Shown here: positions 52,544 through 61,909 of the stretch, one piece after another
How positions within the stretch are numbered: position 1 is the first letter of the stretch
Layout: each line of letters opens with the position of its first letter
Source of the DNA: Bradyrhizobium sp. cir1
GTDB taxonomy: Bacteria > Pseudomonadota > Alphaproteobacteria > Rhizobiales > Xanthobacteraceae
Assembly (NCBI RefSeq): GCF_014198245.1
Contig: NZ_JACIHE010000002.1
Span: 1 to 64,000 of the forward strand
Direction: 5' to 3'
Length of the DNA: 64,000 nucleotides
Notes under the pieces: generated by a model
The model's input: only the letters and a program-made list of their open reading frames with translations
What the model was told of the DNA's origin: nothing
Databases searched by the model: none
Position numbers and translations under genes: made by a program

Positions 52544-53325
52544 TGTTGCCGGCTGCCGTGCTCAAGCGTGCCGCCCCGGTGCTTGCCTGCATCGGGCTAT
52601 TGGCAATATGGCAGGCCGCTGCGCTGGTGCTGAAGAACGACAGCTTTCCAACGGCGATCGAGGCGATCCGCGCGATCCCGGACATCCTTGGCGACAAGGA
52701 ATCTCTGGTCAACATCCTGGCCTCGCTTCGTCGCATGGCGATGGGGTTTGGCGTAGCCGTGCTCTTTTCGATTCCACTTGGCCTGTTGATGGGGCGCAGC
52801 CGGGCCGTCGCAGCCTTCTTCAATCCGCTTCTGATGGTGATCTATCCGGTCCCGAAGGCAGCTTTGATGCCCATCATCATGCTGTGGCTGGGCGTCGGCG
52901 ACATCACAAAGACACTGGTGATCTTCCTTGGTGTCAGTCTGCCCGTGATCTATCACAGCTTCGAAGGCGCCAAGGCCGTCGAAGAGAAGATGCTGTGGTC
53001 AGGTGCTGCGATGGGACTTTCTCCCCTGCAACGCTTGGTCCGGATCGTGCTGCCTGCCGCGCTGCCGGAGATCCTGACCGGATGCCGCACGGGATTGGTG
53101 CTGGCGCTGATCACGATGATCACCAGCGAGATGATCGCGCGCCAGTCGGGCGCAGGCAACATCCTGTTCAATGCGCTCGACATGGGGCAGTACGATACCG
53201 TTTTCGCGATGATCATCGTTGTGGGAGCAATGGGCATCTGTCTCGATGCGATCTTCGAGCGGATCCGCGCCAGACTGGTGCGCTGGTCCGAGCCTCAGTT
53301 CGACATGCCGCTGAGCTTCTCATGA
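52540..53325 (+). CDS. ABC transporter permease, NitT/TauT type, first subunit
   Basis: This 261-residue BPD_transp_1 permease has the EAA-like loop region GAAMGLSPLQRLVRIVLPAALPEILTGCRTG. About six hydrophobic segments. It overlaps both neighbours by four bases, so it is translationally coupled to the ATPase and the second permease. Confidence 0.92.
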   Translation: MMLPAAVLKRAAPVLACIGLLAIWQAAALVLKNDSFPTAIEAIRAIPDILGDKESLVNILASLRRMAMGFGVAVLFSIPLGLLMGRSRAVAAFFNPLLMVIYPVPKAALMPIIMLWLGVGDITKTLVIFLGVSLPVIYHSFEGAKAVEEKMLWSGAAMGLSPLQRLVRIVLPAALPEILTGCRTGLVLALITMITSEMIARQSGAGNILFNALDMGQYDTVFAMIIVVGAMGICLDAIFERIRARLVRWSEPQFDMPLSFS

Positions 53326-54089
53326 CATCGCGCCCTGCCTCAGTAAGCCTCCTCCTTGGGCTCGCGCCGATCGTGCTGGTGATTGCCGTTTGGCAGGGCC
53401 TCGTCTCGTTCGGCTTTGCACCCGCGGCCTTGCTGCCGCCGCCGGGCTACGTCTTTGGCCGCCTCCTGCAACAGCTCGTGACATGGGCATTTCAGCAGGA
53501 GATCGCGGCGACCCTGATCCGGCTGTTTGCCGGTTTTGCGATCGCGGTCGTGCTCGGCGTCAGTATCGGCATCGCCGCTGCCGCCAGTCCGGCAATCAAC
53601 GCCGTGGTTCGGCCGATCGTGCGGGTATTGGCGCCGTTGCCCAAGGTTGCCCTCTATCCGGCGCTGTTGCTGCTGCTCGGTTTCGGTCACGGATCGAAAA
53701 TCACGTTGGTCGCGGCAGACGCACTCTTTCCCATTTTGCTGTCTACCTATTACGGAGCATCGACTGTCGAGCAGAAGCTGATCTGGTCGGCCATGGCGGC
53801 GGGAACGCCGCGCTATGAAGTCCTCTTCAAGGTGGTATTGCCAGCGGCGATGCCGTCGATCCTGACCGGTTGTCGGATCGGCCTTGTGATTTCCTGCATC
53901 GTGGTGTTTCTGGCTGAGATGATCACGTCGACGGATGGGCTGGGCCACGCCCTGGTCACCGCCGCTCGAACTTTCCAGGCCGTCGACATGTTCGTGCCGT
54001 TGATCACGATCTCGCTGTTAGGATTGATTTTGAATGCGCTGTTGGGCGCCGTGCGATCATACCTTTTGCGGGGCTTCCCCGAAGCGTGA
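53322..54089 (+). CDS. ABC transporter permease, NitT/TauT type, second subunit
   Basis: This 255-residue permease is clearly paralogous to the first in its loop (RYEVLFKVVLPAAMPSILTGCRIG) but distinct elsewhere. Two different permease genes are uncommon for this family, which usually has one, and point to a heterodimeric channel. It ends 38 bases before the dioxygenase-like gene. Confidence 0.92.
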   Translation: MTSRPASVSLLLGLAPIVLVIAVWQGLVSFGFAPAALLPPPGYVFGRLLQQLVTWAFQQEIAATLIRLFAGFAIAVVLGVSIGIAAAASPAINAVVRPIVRVLAPLPKVALYPALLLLLGFGHGSKITLVAADALFPILLSTYYGASTVEQKLIWSAMAAGTPRYEVLFKVVLPAAMPSILTGCRIGLVISCIVVFLAEMITSTDGLGHALVTAARTFQAVDMFVPLITISLLGLILNALLGAVRSYLLRGFPEA

Positions 54090-54127
54090 TCGGACTGAAC
54101 AAGAAACCACGATACCGGGAGTGAATC

Positions 54128-55174
54128 ATGCTGGCCGATCGCATCGAGGCAAAATGGATCGACGCATTCTGCGAGATTTTTGAGCGATGCGCCGTCAAGG
54201 CCGGTGATACCGCGGCGATCCTCTCGGAAACCCAATCGCGCGCGTTGAATGTTCATCTGGCGGAACTCGCGCTGCTGCGCATGGGCGCACGACCGTTCCA
54301 CGTGGTGATGCCGACGCCCCGTAATCGGAACATCGTTCCGGTTCGCTCGACCGGGGCGAGCGAGGCGATCCAAAAGCTTGGTCCGGTCATCACCGCACTT
54401 CAACAAGCCGGCTTTGTCGTGGATTGCACCATCGAGGGCCTGATGCACGCGGTGGAGACGCCTGAAATCCTCAAAGCCGGCGCGAGAATCCTGGTGATCT
54501 CCAACGAGCATCCCGAGGCGCTGGAACGCATGGTGCCGGATCCGGCGCTGGAAAAGCGCGTCCGCGCCGCGGCGAAGATGCTGCGCGGAACCAAGCGCAT
54601 GCGGGTAACGTCGAAGGCCGGCACGGCGCTCGACATCGATATGGTCGGTGCTTCAACGGTCGGTGTGTGGGGCTGGACGGACAAGCCCGGCACGCTGGCT
54701 CATTGGCCCGGCGGAATCGTCGTCAGCTTTCCCAAGAGCGGGACGATCAACGGCACGCTGGTGATGGCACCCGGTGACATCAATCTGACCTTCAAGCGTT
54801 ACCTGACCTCGCCTGTGAAGATGACCTTGAAGGATGACTATGTCGTCGAGCTGGAAGGCGAGGGCACGGATGCCGCTATGATGCGCGCCTATCTCGCCGC
54901 TTGGGGCGATCGCGAGGCCTACGCCGTGTCGCATGTCGGCTTTGGCATGAATCCGGGCGCGCGCTACGAGGCGCTGTCGATGTATGACCAGCGCGACACC
55001 AACGGCACGGAAATCCGTGCCGTCTCCGGCAATTTCCTGTTCTCGACCGGCGCGAATGAATTCGCCGGCCGCTACACGGCAGGGCACTTCGATCTGCCGA
55101 TGATGGGAACGACCATCGAACTCGATGGCGTCGCGGTGGTCCGGGAGGGCGTCCTGCAGGACGTCTTCGGCTAG
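54128..55174 (+). CDS. NicX-like 2,5-dihydroxypyridine dioxygenase-family protein
   Basis: This 348-residue protein aligns end to end with Pseudomonas NicX (2,5-dihydroxypyridine 5,6-dioxygenase) as I remember it: ILKAGARILVISNEHPEALERMVPD, HWPGGIVVSFP, GTLVMAPGDINLTFKRY, GNFLFSTGANE. The NicX iron ligands (His265, His318, Asp320) correspond to His269 (AVSHVGFG), His320 and Asp322 (AGHFDLP). The enzyme opens the ring of dihydroxypyridines between two carbons. The family also includes M29-fold aminopeptidases, so activity needs testing. RBS GGGAG. Confidence 0.82.
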   Translation: MLADRIEAKWIDAFCEIFERCAVKAGDTAAILSETQSRALNVHLAELALLRMGARPFHVVMPTPRNRNIVPVRSTGASEAIQKLGPVITALQQAGFVVDCTIEGLMHAVETPEILKAGARILVISNEHPEALERMVPDPALEKRVRAAAKMLRGTKRMRVTSKAGTALDIDMVGASTVGVWGWTDKPGTLAHWPGGIVVSFPKSGTINGTLVMAPGDINLTFKRYLTSPVKMTLKDDYVVELEGEGTDAAMMRAYLAAWGDREAYAVSHVGFGMNPGARYEALSMYDQRDTNGTEIRAVSGNFLFSTGANEFAGRYTAGHFDLPMMGTTIELDGVAVVREGVLQDVFG

Positions 55175-56163
55175 TTGCGGTCGAGCACGGGCGGGCGAGC
55201 CAGGTCGAAATGCCGGAGCAGGTCCACCATGGCCTGAAGCCGCTTGACGCGATAGGCATCGACGTCCATGCCCGAATAATCAAGAAAGCCGGCGCCCGTG
55301 CGGAGACCGATCCGGCCCTCGTGCATGTTCTTTGAAATCACCTCGGGCGCCCGATAGCGGTCGCTCCCGAGTGCGCCCTCGAGATAGCGGCTGGCGTAGT
55401 ACAATATGTCGCCGCCGCCCCAGTCGATGAATTCGAGCAGCCCGAGCACGGCGTAGCGGAAGCCGAAGCCGTAGCGGATCGCCTTGTCGATCTCCTCGGC
55501 GCTGGCGACGCCTTCCTCGACCATGCGTGCAGCCTCGTTCATCGCCAGCGCCTGGATGCGCGGGACGATGAAGCCGGGCGTCGCCGCGCAGACCACCGGT
55601 ACCTTCCCAATGCCTTCAAGCAGCGCCTTGACCTCGTCGACGATGGCGGGATCGGTGGCCTTGCCGGGCGAAACCTCGACCAGCGGGATCAGATAGGCCG
55701 GGTTGAGCCAGTGCACGTTGAGAAAGCGACGAGGGTTCACAATCGCACCGGAAAGATCGTCGACCAGAATGGTCGACGTCGTCGAGGCGATGATCGTGTT
55801 CGGTCCAACCTGCCTCGAGGCTGCCCCCAGCACTTCTCGCTTGAGCTCAACGACTTCTGGAACACCTTCGAAGACCATTCCGGCTTCGGACAGCGCTGCG
55901 CCGCTTTGGCTGGTCGGCACCACCGACACACGAGCGATGAGGGGATCGACATCTGCCTCGGTGAGCAGCCCCAACCTTGCGAGGCTAGCAAAAGTCTTCC
56001 TGATTTCCCCGAGTGCGTCCGCCTCCAGCTTGGCGAAATCTTCCACTGAACGGGCCTTGACGTCGATCATCGTGACCGTATGCCCCGCATAAGCGAACGC
56101 AACGGCGATGCCGCGCCCCATGCGGCCAGCCCCGAGACAGGCGATGTTGGCGCGATGGGTCAT
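55171..56163 (-). CDS. 3-hydroxyacyl-CoA dehydrogenase family protein
   Basis: This 330-residue enzyme has the Rossmann start ACLGAGRMGRGIAVAFAYAGH, the catalytic motif NVHWLNPAYLIPLVEV and the C-terminal dehydrogenase domain. It would oxidise a 3-hydroxyacyl-CoA with NAD. It is the last gene of the leftward operon and converges with the NicX-like gene with a four-base overlap. Confidence 0.9.
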   Translation of the reverse strand: MTHRANIACLGAGRMGRGIAVAFAYAGHTVTMIDVKARSVEDFAKLEADALGEIRKTFASLARLGLLTEADVDPLIARVSVVPTSQSGAALSEAGMVFEGVPEVVELKREVLGAASRQVGPNTIIASTTSTILVDDLSGAIVNPRRFLNVHWLNPAYLIPLVEVSPGKATDPAIVDEVKALLEGIGKVPVVCAATPGFIVPRIQALAMNEAARMVEEGVASAEEIDKAIRYGFGFRYAVLGLLEFIDWGGGDILYYASRYLEGALGSDRYRAPEVISKNMHEGRIGLRTGAGFLDYSGMDVDAYRVKRLQAMVDLLRHFDLARPPVLDRN

Positions 56164-56166
56164 CGA

Positions 56167-57255
56167 TCAGAATCCATTGCGAAGCAGTGTCTGCAATTCG
56201 GCCTTACTGAGGTTGCCAAGGCCAAGCGTATCGAGCGTTCGGCCGCCTTGTGCGAAATCCTCGCCACAGACCGCGCCACCGATCGCCAGGAAGGCCTTGG
56301 CCAGCGGCGTGGCCACGCCCGCCAGGTCGGCGACGGAGACCAGCAGCGATAGCCCAAGCCGCAAATCCTCACGCATGTAGCGGTGCTCGGTCAGTACGAT
56401 GCGTTCGCGCCAGTCGCCGGAATCGGTCAGCCGGTCATGTGAGCCGCGGCCATACATCCAAATCTCGCCTTCCTTCTCGTAGTGATGAGCGAGCGGAAAA
56501 TGCGGTGGGCCGTAGCCGAGCGCCTCGCGTACCGCGATCCGCTCCGCGTCGAGTGCGTCGGTGACGCGGCGGATAGCGGCTTGCGTTCCTTCCTTGTGGA
56601 TATCCCACCTTTCGAAGTGCTCGATCGGGCCCGCATTCATCACGATCAGCGGCGGATGGATAATCGGGCCCGCATTCATCAGCGCGCCGGACAGAGCATC
56701 GCCGCACGGCTCGATTGCACCAGGGAAGGCACGTCCGATCACTTCGAGCGCATGTGGCGCCTGGTCCAGCGGGAACACCCCGACCGGAAGCCGTTTGGCG
56801 CGGATGGTGATCGCAACCTCGAACGGACCGTGCTTACGGGTGAGCCAAGGCAGCGTGCCGGTCTCGGCAAAGCTCACCTGGGCGTGATTGCCGGCATCCA
56901 GTGTGGCCTGCGCGAAGATCATCGAGCCAAATGTCGCCGGCGGCAGGAATACGACCTGACCGTCCCGCAGATGTGGCGCGAGGAGCCGGGCAATGTCCGG
57001 CTGTGCGAAAGCCGGGGCAGGGCACAGGATCAGTTCGGCGCCGTTTGCCGCCTCGGCAATATCGGTCGTGACCAGCGCGAGCTTTACCTCGTGGCGGCCG
57101 GTATGGTCCTTCACCACGATGCGCGAGCCGGCCGCGCGATGTGCCGCGACCTGATCTGCGTTCCGGCGCCAGAGCCGGACCTCGTGTCCCGACAGCGCAA
57201 AATCGCCAGCGGCCGCGAAAGAGCCGTTTCCCCCACCCAGAACCGCAATCTTCAA
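56167..57255 (-). CDS. NAD/NADP octopine/nopaline dehydrogenase-like protein
   Basis: This 362-residue protein has the Rossmann start AVLGGGNGSFAAAGDFALSGHEV and the opine-dehydrogenase C-terminal motif NAGPIIHPPLIVMNAGPIEH, with a repeated MNAGPI phrase. Opine dehydrogenases couple an amino acid and a keto acid reductively, or run in reverse in catabolism. Why it sits in a CoA-thioester operon is unclear. It overlaps the CoA ligase gene by four bases. Confidence 0.85.
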   Translation of the reverse strand: MKIAVLGGGNGSFAAAGDFALSGHEVRLWRRNADQVAAHRAAGSRIVVKDHTGRHEVKLALVTTDIAEAANGAELILCPAPAFAQPDIARLLAPHLRDGQVVFLPPATFGSMIFAQATLDAGNHAQVSFAETGTLPWLTRKHGPFEVAITIRAKRLPVGVFPLDQAPHALEVIGRAFPGAIEPCGDALSGALMNAGPIIHPPLIVMNAGPIEHFERWDIHKEGTQAAIRRVTDALDAERIAVREALGYGPPHFPLAHHYEKEGEIWMYGRGSHDRLTDSGDWRERIVLTEHRYMREDLRLGLSLLVSVADLAGVATPLAKAFLAIGGAVCGEDFAQGGRTLDTLGLGNLSKAELQTLLRNGF

Positions 57256-58787
57256 GATGCTTCTCCTTGCGCGCGCGAGCGCGCATCAAGCTGCTTCAGC
57301 AGGAAATGCTGGACCTTACCCAGTGCCGTACGCGGCAGGTCGGTGACGAAGACGATCTCACGCGGAACCTTGTAGCGCGCGAGCTGCGCCTGAAGATGCG
57401 TTCTCAGTTCGTCCGCTTCGAGCCGGCAGCCTGACCGCCGGATGACATAGGCGATCGGCACCTCGTCCCAGCGCGGGTCGGGCCGGCCGATCACGGCGCA
57501 TTCGCTGACATCGGGGTGCTCGAGCAGAGCGCGTTCGACCTCGGCCGGATAGACGTTCTCGCCGCCGGAAATGATCATGTTCTTCTTGCGGTCGCGCACC
57601 CAGAAATAGCCGTCGGCATCACACAGGCCGATATCGCCGGTGCGATACCAGCCGTCGTGCAGCGCATCGCGTGTGGCATCCGCGTTGCCCCAATACTCGA
57701 AGAACACGTTGGGGCCGCGTACCGCGATCTCGCCCGGCGTGCCCGCCGGCACTTCGGCGCCGGCTTGGTCGATCACCTTCGCCTCGCAGCACAGGCCGGC
57801 AAGTCCGGTCGATCCCGCGCGCGAAAGGTCGCCGCCAAGCCGGGTGTACACCGCGATGGGGCAGGTTTCCGTCGAGCCGTAGACCTGAAGCACCGGGACG
57901 CCGCGCGCCACGAAGCGCTCGATCAGGTGCGGTGGCACGATGGTCGAGCCTGTGGCGACGGCCTTGAGCGAAGACAGATCAGCCGTGGACCAGGCCGGAT
58001 GCTCGCTCACGGCCTGGATGATCGCCGGCACCATCACGGTCAGCGTCGGCCGCTCATTTTCGATAGCGGCAAGCGCCGTATCCGGCGCAAACCGCGCATG
58101 GATCGTGACCGTCGCGCCGAGCTGAAGCGCTGGCGTGGTCTGGATGTTGAGGCCACCGACATGAAAGAACGGTAGCACAGTCAGCACATGATCGTCGGAG
58201 GTCATGTTGTGCATGTGCTGGCTCATGACGCCGTTCCAGAACAGTGCCTCCTGGCGCAATACAGCGCCTTTCGGCCGTCCGGTGGTTCCCGACGTGTAGA
58301 CGATCAGGAGCGGGCAGGAGGGATCAGTATGCGGGTTGCGGCTGTTGCCTTCGCCATGGGCCAGCAGGCTTTCGAATGTCGTGCCGCGAGGAGGCGTGAA
58401 ATCGAAACCAATGACTGCGGTGCCCGGCGCAGTCTGCGCCAGCTCCGGGAGAACTCCCTCGAACGCCTGTTCGAGCACCAGCACCTTGGCACCCGCATCG
58501 TTGAGGATGAAGAGCTGCTCGGCGACCGCCAGTCGCCAGTTCAATGGCACCAGCATCGCCCCGAGCCGCGCGCAAGCATAAAGCAGAACCAGATAGTCCG
58601 GCCGGTTCAGGCTGAGAATCGCAACGCGGTCGCCGCGACCGACGCCGAGCTCCTGCTTCAAGGCCGTGGCCGTTCGCTCGATGCGTGCGGCGAATGCCGC
58701 GTAGCTCAGCCGTTCGCCTTCGAAGACAATGGCTGTCTTGTCTGGCGCGAACGCCGCGTTGCGGTCGATGAGATTACAAAGGTCCAC
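57252..58787 (-). CDS. AMP-dependent acyl/aryl-CoA ligase
   Basis: This 511-residue ANL-family ligase activates a carboxylic acid to its CoA thioester via an acyl-adenylate. Visible are IVYTSGTTGRPKGAVL, YGSTETCP, GWYRTGDIG and KKNMIISGGENVYPAEVE, with the C-terminal Lys in PRTALGKVQ. It is tightly packed between the acyl-CoA dehydrogenase gene (gap 2) and the opine-dehydrogenase-like gene. Aromatic acids such as anthranilate or salicylate are plausible substrates given the monooxygenase nearby. Confidence 0.9.
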   Translation of the reverse strand: MDLCNLIDRNAAFAPDKTAIVFEGERLSYAAFAARIERTATALKQELGVGRGDRVAILSLNRPDYLVLLYACARLGAMLVPLNWRLAVAEQLFILNDAGAKVLVLEQAFEGVLPELAQTAPGTAVIGFDFTPPRGTTFESLLAHGEGNSRNPHTDPSCPLLIVYTSGTTGRPKGAVLRQEALFWNGVMSQHMHNMTSDDHVLTVLPFFHVGGLNIQTTPALQLGATVTIHARFAPDTALAAIENERPTLTVMVPAIIQAVSEHPAWSTADLSSLKAVATGSTIVPPHLIERFVARGVPVLQVYGSTETCPIAVYTRLGGDLSRAGSTGLAGLCCEAKVIDQAGAEVPAGTPGEIAVRGPNVFFEYWGNADATRDALHDGWYRTGDIGLCDADGYFWVRDRKKNMIISGGENVYPAEVERALLEHPDVSECAVIGRPDPRWDEVPIAYVIRRSGCRLEADELRTHLQAQLARYKVPREIVFVTDLPRTALGKVQHFLLKQLDARSRAQGEAS

Positions 58788-58789
58788 CG

Positions 58790-60079
58790 TCAGTCGTCCG
58801 TCTCGCCGGCCTCGTACAGCGCCTCGCGCCCGATCCGGTCGAGGCAGAGCTCGGCTGTCCAGGGCAGCATCAGCGAGCCGCAGCGGCTATCGCGATAAAT
58901 GCGCTCCAGCGGCAATGAGCGAAGCATAGCCTGGCCGCCGCAGGTGCGGATCGCGAGCGCCGCGAGCTCATTGGCGCCTTCCATCACCGAATATTGCGCG
59001 GCGTAAGCTCGCAACACCTGCTCTTTGCTCGGATTGGCGCGTGCTTCGGTGACTGCCTGGAACCAGATCGACTTGATCTGCTCCAGCTTGATCTGCATCT
59101 GCGCGACTGCGATCTGCTTGGTCGGGTACATTCGGCGCTTGACCGGGGGCATGCCCGGGACCTCGCCACGCAGATAGCGTACCGTGAAGTCATAGGCCGC
59201 TTGCGCGAGGCCCATATACGTCGGCGACAGCGTCAGGAACATATGTGGCCAGCGCATCGCAGCCTGGAAATAGACGCCGCGCGGCATCAGCGCCGAATCG
59301 TCCGGGACGAACACATCCTTGAACAGCAGCGTTCGCGAGACCGTCCCGCGCATGCCGAGCGGATCCCAGTCGCCGACAACGGAGACGCCTTCCGACTTTG
59401 CGGAGATCGCGAGGTAAAGCGTATTGCGGCGCGAGGCCTTTTCGCCTTCCTCGATCTCGGTGCAAAGCACGCCGTAATAGTCGGCATGGCCGGAGAGCGA
59501 TGCGAAGATCTTCTTGCCGTTGACGATCCAGCCACCCTCGACCGACCTGGCTTCCGTGCCGAAGGCAACGCCGCCCGCGGCCGCCGCGCCGCCCTCGGAG
59601 AAGGGCTGCGAATAGATCGCGCCGTCTTCGACGATGCGCTTGTAATGGACTGCGCGTCGCCGCTCGTGCTCGGCGCGGGTTTCCGAATCCATGTCGAGGT
59701 CGTCGGCGAGGGGCCCCGACCACAGGGTCGAGCAGACATGCATGTTCCAGGTCAGCGCAGTGGCGCCGCAATAGCGGCCGATCTCGGCGGCTGCGAGCGC
59801 ATAAGTCTGATAGTTTGCGCCAAGCCCGCCATGCTTCCTGGGGACGGCGATGCCGAGCAGACCGACGCGGTGCAGATCGCGATAATTCTCCGTCGGGAAG
59901 ATCGCCTCGCGATCATAGGTCGCCGCGCGGCCCGCGAACACGCTCTGGCCGATTTCACGGGCGCGCGTGATGATACCTGCTTGCTCATCGCTCAGGCGGA
60001 ATGCGACGGGGTCGAAGATCGGCGCATCCAGCGCGACCTTGTCGCTCGCGCCGATGGTCTTGCTGACTTGCATGGTCAT
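58790..60079 (-). CDS. Acyl-CoA dehydrogenase
   Basis: This 429-residue flavoprotein has ITRAREIGQSVFAGRAATYDRE, GGLGANYQTYALAAAEIG, FSEGGAAAAGGVAFG and the C-terminal ANELAALAIRTCGGQAM region. It should oxidise an acyl-CoA with FAD. It follows the hydrolase gene by 12 bases. No electron-transfer flavoprotein genes are in the window. Confidence 0.9.
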   Translation of the reverse strand: MTMQVSKTIGASDKVALDAPIFDPVAFRLSDEQAGIITRAREIGQSVFAGRAATYDREAIFPTENYRDLHRVGLLGIAVPRKHGGLGANYQTYALAAAEIGRYCGATALTWNMHVCSTLWSGPLADDLDMDSETRAEHERRRAVHYKRIVEDGAIYSQPFSEGGAAAAGGVAFGTEARSVEGGWIVNGKKIFASLSGHADYYGVLCTEIEEGEKASRRNTLYLAISAKSEGVSVVGDWDPLGMRGTVSRTLLFKDVFVPDDSALMPRGVYFQAAMRWPHMFLTLSPTYMGLAQAAYDFTVRYLRGEVPGMPPVKRRMYPTKQIAVAQMQIKLEQIKSIWFQAVTEARANPSKEQVLRAYAAQYSVMEGANELAALAIRTCGGQAMLRSLPLERIYRDSRCGSLMLPWTAELCLDRIGREALYEAGETDD

Positions 60080-60091
60080 TGCGTAGTCACC

Positions 60092-60907
60092 TTACGCTTT
60101 GGTCGCGACGGAATTCAGGAACCGGCCGAGTGCCTCGTCAAAGGCGCCGGGCCGCTCAAGGTTGGCGAGATGGCCGACGCCGGGCAGCTCGACATATTCA
60201 GCTGCAGGAATATAGGTCGCCGTCTTCGCCATCATCGGGGCAGGCGCATTGTTGTCCTTGGAACCGGATAGCAGCAGCGCCGGCACCGAAATCTCCTTGA
60301 GCGCGCTGCGCTGATCGAAGCCGATCAGGGCCAGCATCATGGCGCGATAGCTTGCCTCCGGCACGCTCGCCATGCACTCGCGCGCAAGCTCCATTCCGCT
60401 GGGATCCGGATCATCGCCGACAAGCTCTTTCACCAGCGAGGGCGCCAGCGACCTCATCGTCTCGCCGCGGTCGAGCGGCCCGAGCCGCGCCGCGATGAAC
60501 GATTTCTGCCAGTCGCCGTCGGCCTTGCCGAAGGCCGGACTTGTCTGCGCCAGGACGACCGCACGGGCCAGTTTCGGCGCCTGCACCAGCCATTTCTGGA
60601 CGATCATGCCGCCGATGGAATGGCCGACCAGAATAGGCCTGGTCGCACCAAGCTGTTCGAGGAATTGCTGGAGCGCGTCCGCCAGGGCACCAATGCTCAC
60701 ACTGGCAAGCGGCGCTGATCCGCCATACCCGGGCATGTCCCAGGCGATCGCGCGGAAGCGGTTGCCGAATGCAGCTAGCTGGTGCCGCCATGCGCGCGCC
60801 GCGCCGCCGATGCCATGCAGAAAGATCAAGGGTATCGCGTCGGAAGCGCCCGCAGCTTCATAGGCGAAGCGTCCGTCCTTTGTTATCATTGGCGCAGGCT
60901 GCGACAC
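60092..60907 (-). CDS. Alpha/beta hydrolase (enol-lactonase or deformylase-like)
   Basis: This 271-residue hydrolase has oxyanion HGIGGAARAWRHQ, nucleophile elbow VGHSIGGM and a C-terminal His in LPGVGHLANLERP. Such enzymes include 3-oxoadipate enol-lactonase, ring-fission hydrolases and N-formylmaleamate deformylase. The GTG at 60907 with AAAGGA upstream is the start. It is the first gene of the leftward operon, downstream of operator O1 (60967-60984). Confidence 0.85.
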   Translation of the reverse strand: MSQPAPMITKDGRFAYEAAGASDAIPLIFLHGIGGAARAWRHQLAAFGNRFRAIAWDMPGYGGSAPLASVSIGALADALQQFLEQLGATRPILVGHSIGGMIVQKWLVQAPKLARAVVLAQTSPAFGKADGDWQKSFIAARLGPLDRGETMRSLAPSLVKELVGDDPDPSGMELARECMASVPEASYRAMMLALIGFDQRSALKEISVPALLLSGSKDNNAPAPMMAKTATYIPAAEYVELPGVGHLANLERPGAFDEALGRFLNSVATKA

Positions 60908-60966
60908 GCGACATCCTTTTGCTTGGCCCCGTGATGCTAACAGGCCTGTGGGGGATGGAAAGAGAT

Positions 60967-60984
60967 AATTTTATACTTAAAGCA
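60967..60984. promoter_or_regulatory. Operator-like inverted repeat O1
   Basis: AATTTTA-TACT-TAAAGCA is an inverted repeat with a four-base spacer, located 60-77 bases upstream of the GTG at 60907. It is the weakest of three elements with the same layout: one mismatch in the left arm and two in the right, compared with the perfect O3. Confidence 0.6.
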
Positions 60985-61046
60985 ATTTCCGGGCCGGTCT
61001 CTGGCGCACGGCTATTCACGGCGACGATCGGCGGTTTCGTTGCAAA

Positions 61047-61064
61047 AATTTGAAGTTTAAAATA
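61047..61064. promoter_or_regulatory. Operator-like inverted repeat O2
   Basis: AATTTGA-AGTT-TAAAATA has the same arm lengths and four-base spacer. The right arm is identical to that of O3. It lies 42-59 bases upstream of the SDR ATG at 61106 and shares the divergent promoter region with O1. Confidence 0.65.
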
Positions 61065-61105
61065 TATCCGAAGGAGCGATCAACAGATCCCGAGGAGCCC
61101 AGCGC

Positions 61106-61867
61106 ATGTCCGCATTGCCGCAATCGCCGCACGCGCTGGTGACCGGTGGCGGCCGCGGCATCGGCCGCGCGATCGCAGCCGCTCTCGTCGGGGCCGGCGC
61201 AACCGTGACGGTGCTCGGCCGGAATGCCGCAACTCTTGAAGAGGCAATCAAAGCGGGAGCCGCGCATTTCGCAGCCGTCGCCGACGTTTCAGACGAGGTG
61301 TCGCTCAACGCCGCTATCACGGAGGCGAGCGCGCGACAGCCGATCGATATCCTGATCGCCAATGCGGGCAATGCCGAATTCGCATCGTTCGTGAAATCGG
61401 ACAGTGCCCTTTTCGCGCGCATGATGGACGTCAATTTTATGGGCGTGGTTCATACGATCCGCGCGGTCTTGCCAGGCATGAAGGATCGGCCCTATGGACG
61501 CATCGTGGCGGTCGCGTCGACAGCCGGGCTCAAAGGGTATGCCTATGTCAGCGCATACACTGCAGCCAAGCACGCGGTGGTCGGACTCGTGCGGTCGCTC
61601 GCCCTCGAAATGGCCGGCAGCAATGTCACGGTGAATGCCGTGTGTCCGGGCTTCACCGACACGGATCTCGTCGCCGGCAGCATCGAGAACATCATGAAGA
61701 AGACGGGGCGAACCCGCGAGCAGGCGATCGCCGAGCTCGCTAGGCATAATCCGCAGGGGCGGCTGATCTCACCTCAGGAGGTCGCCGACGCTGTGCTCTG
61801 GTTGTGCGGTGAGGGAGCCGGTGCGATCACCGGACAGGCAATCGCCGTTGCCGGTGGGGAAATCTAG
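61106..61867 (+). CDS. Short-chain dehydrogenase/reductase
   Basis: This 253-residue SDR has TGGGRGIGRAI (cofactor), NAG (ILIANAG), the catalytic Ser in VAVASTAG and YVSAYTAAKHA. The substrate is probably a 3-hydroxyacyl or cyclic hydroxy-CoA intermediate of the adjacent pathway. RBS GAGGAG. It is followed at 42 bases by the enoyl-CoA hydratase gene. Confidence 0.9.
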   Translation: MSALPQSPHALVTGGGRGIGRAIAAALVGAGATVTVLGRNAATLEEAIKAGAAHFAAVADVSDEVSLNAAITEASARQPIDILIANAGNAEFASFVKSDSALFARMMDVNFMGVVHTIRAVLPGMKDRPYGRIVAVASTAGLKGYAYVSAYTAAKHAVVGLVRSLALEMAGSNVTVNAVCPGFTDTDLVAGSIENIMKKTGRTREQAIAELARHNPQGRLISPQEVADAVLWLCGEGAGAITGQAIAVAGGEI

Positions 61868-61909
61868 CGTGCGAGGCACGGGCCGGAACAAGGAAGTTAA
61901 GGAGATCGC

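Noticed and set aside
58994..60271. Plus-strand frame of 425 codons opposite the acyl-CoA dehydrogenase gene
   Set aside because: It is antisense to conserved acyl-CoA dehydrogenase motifs and has no RBS or domain.
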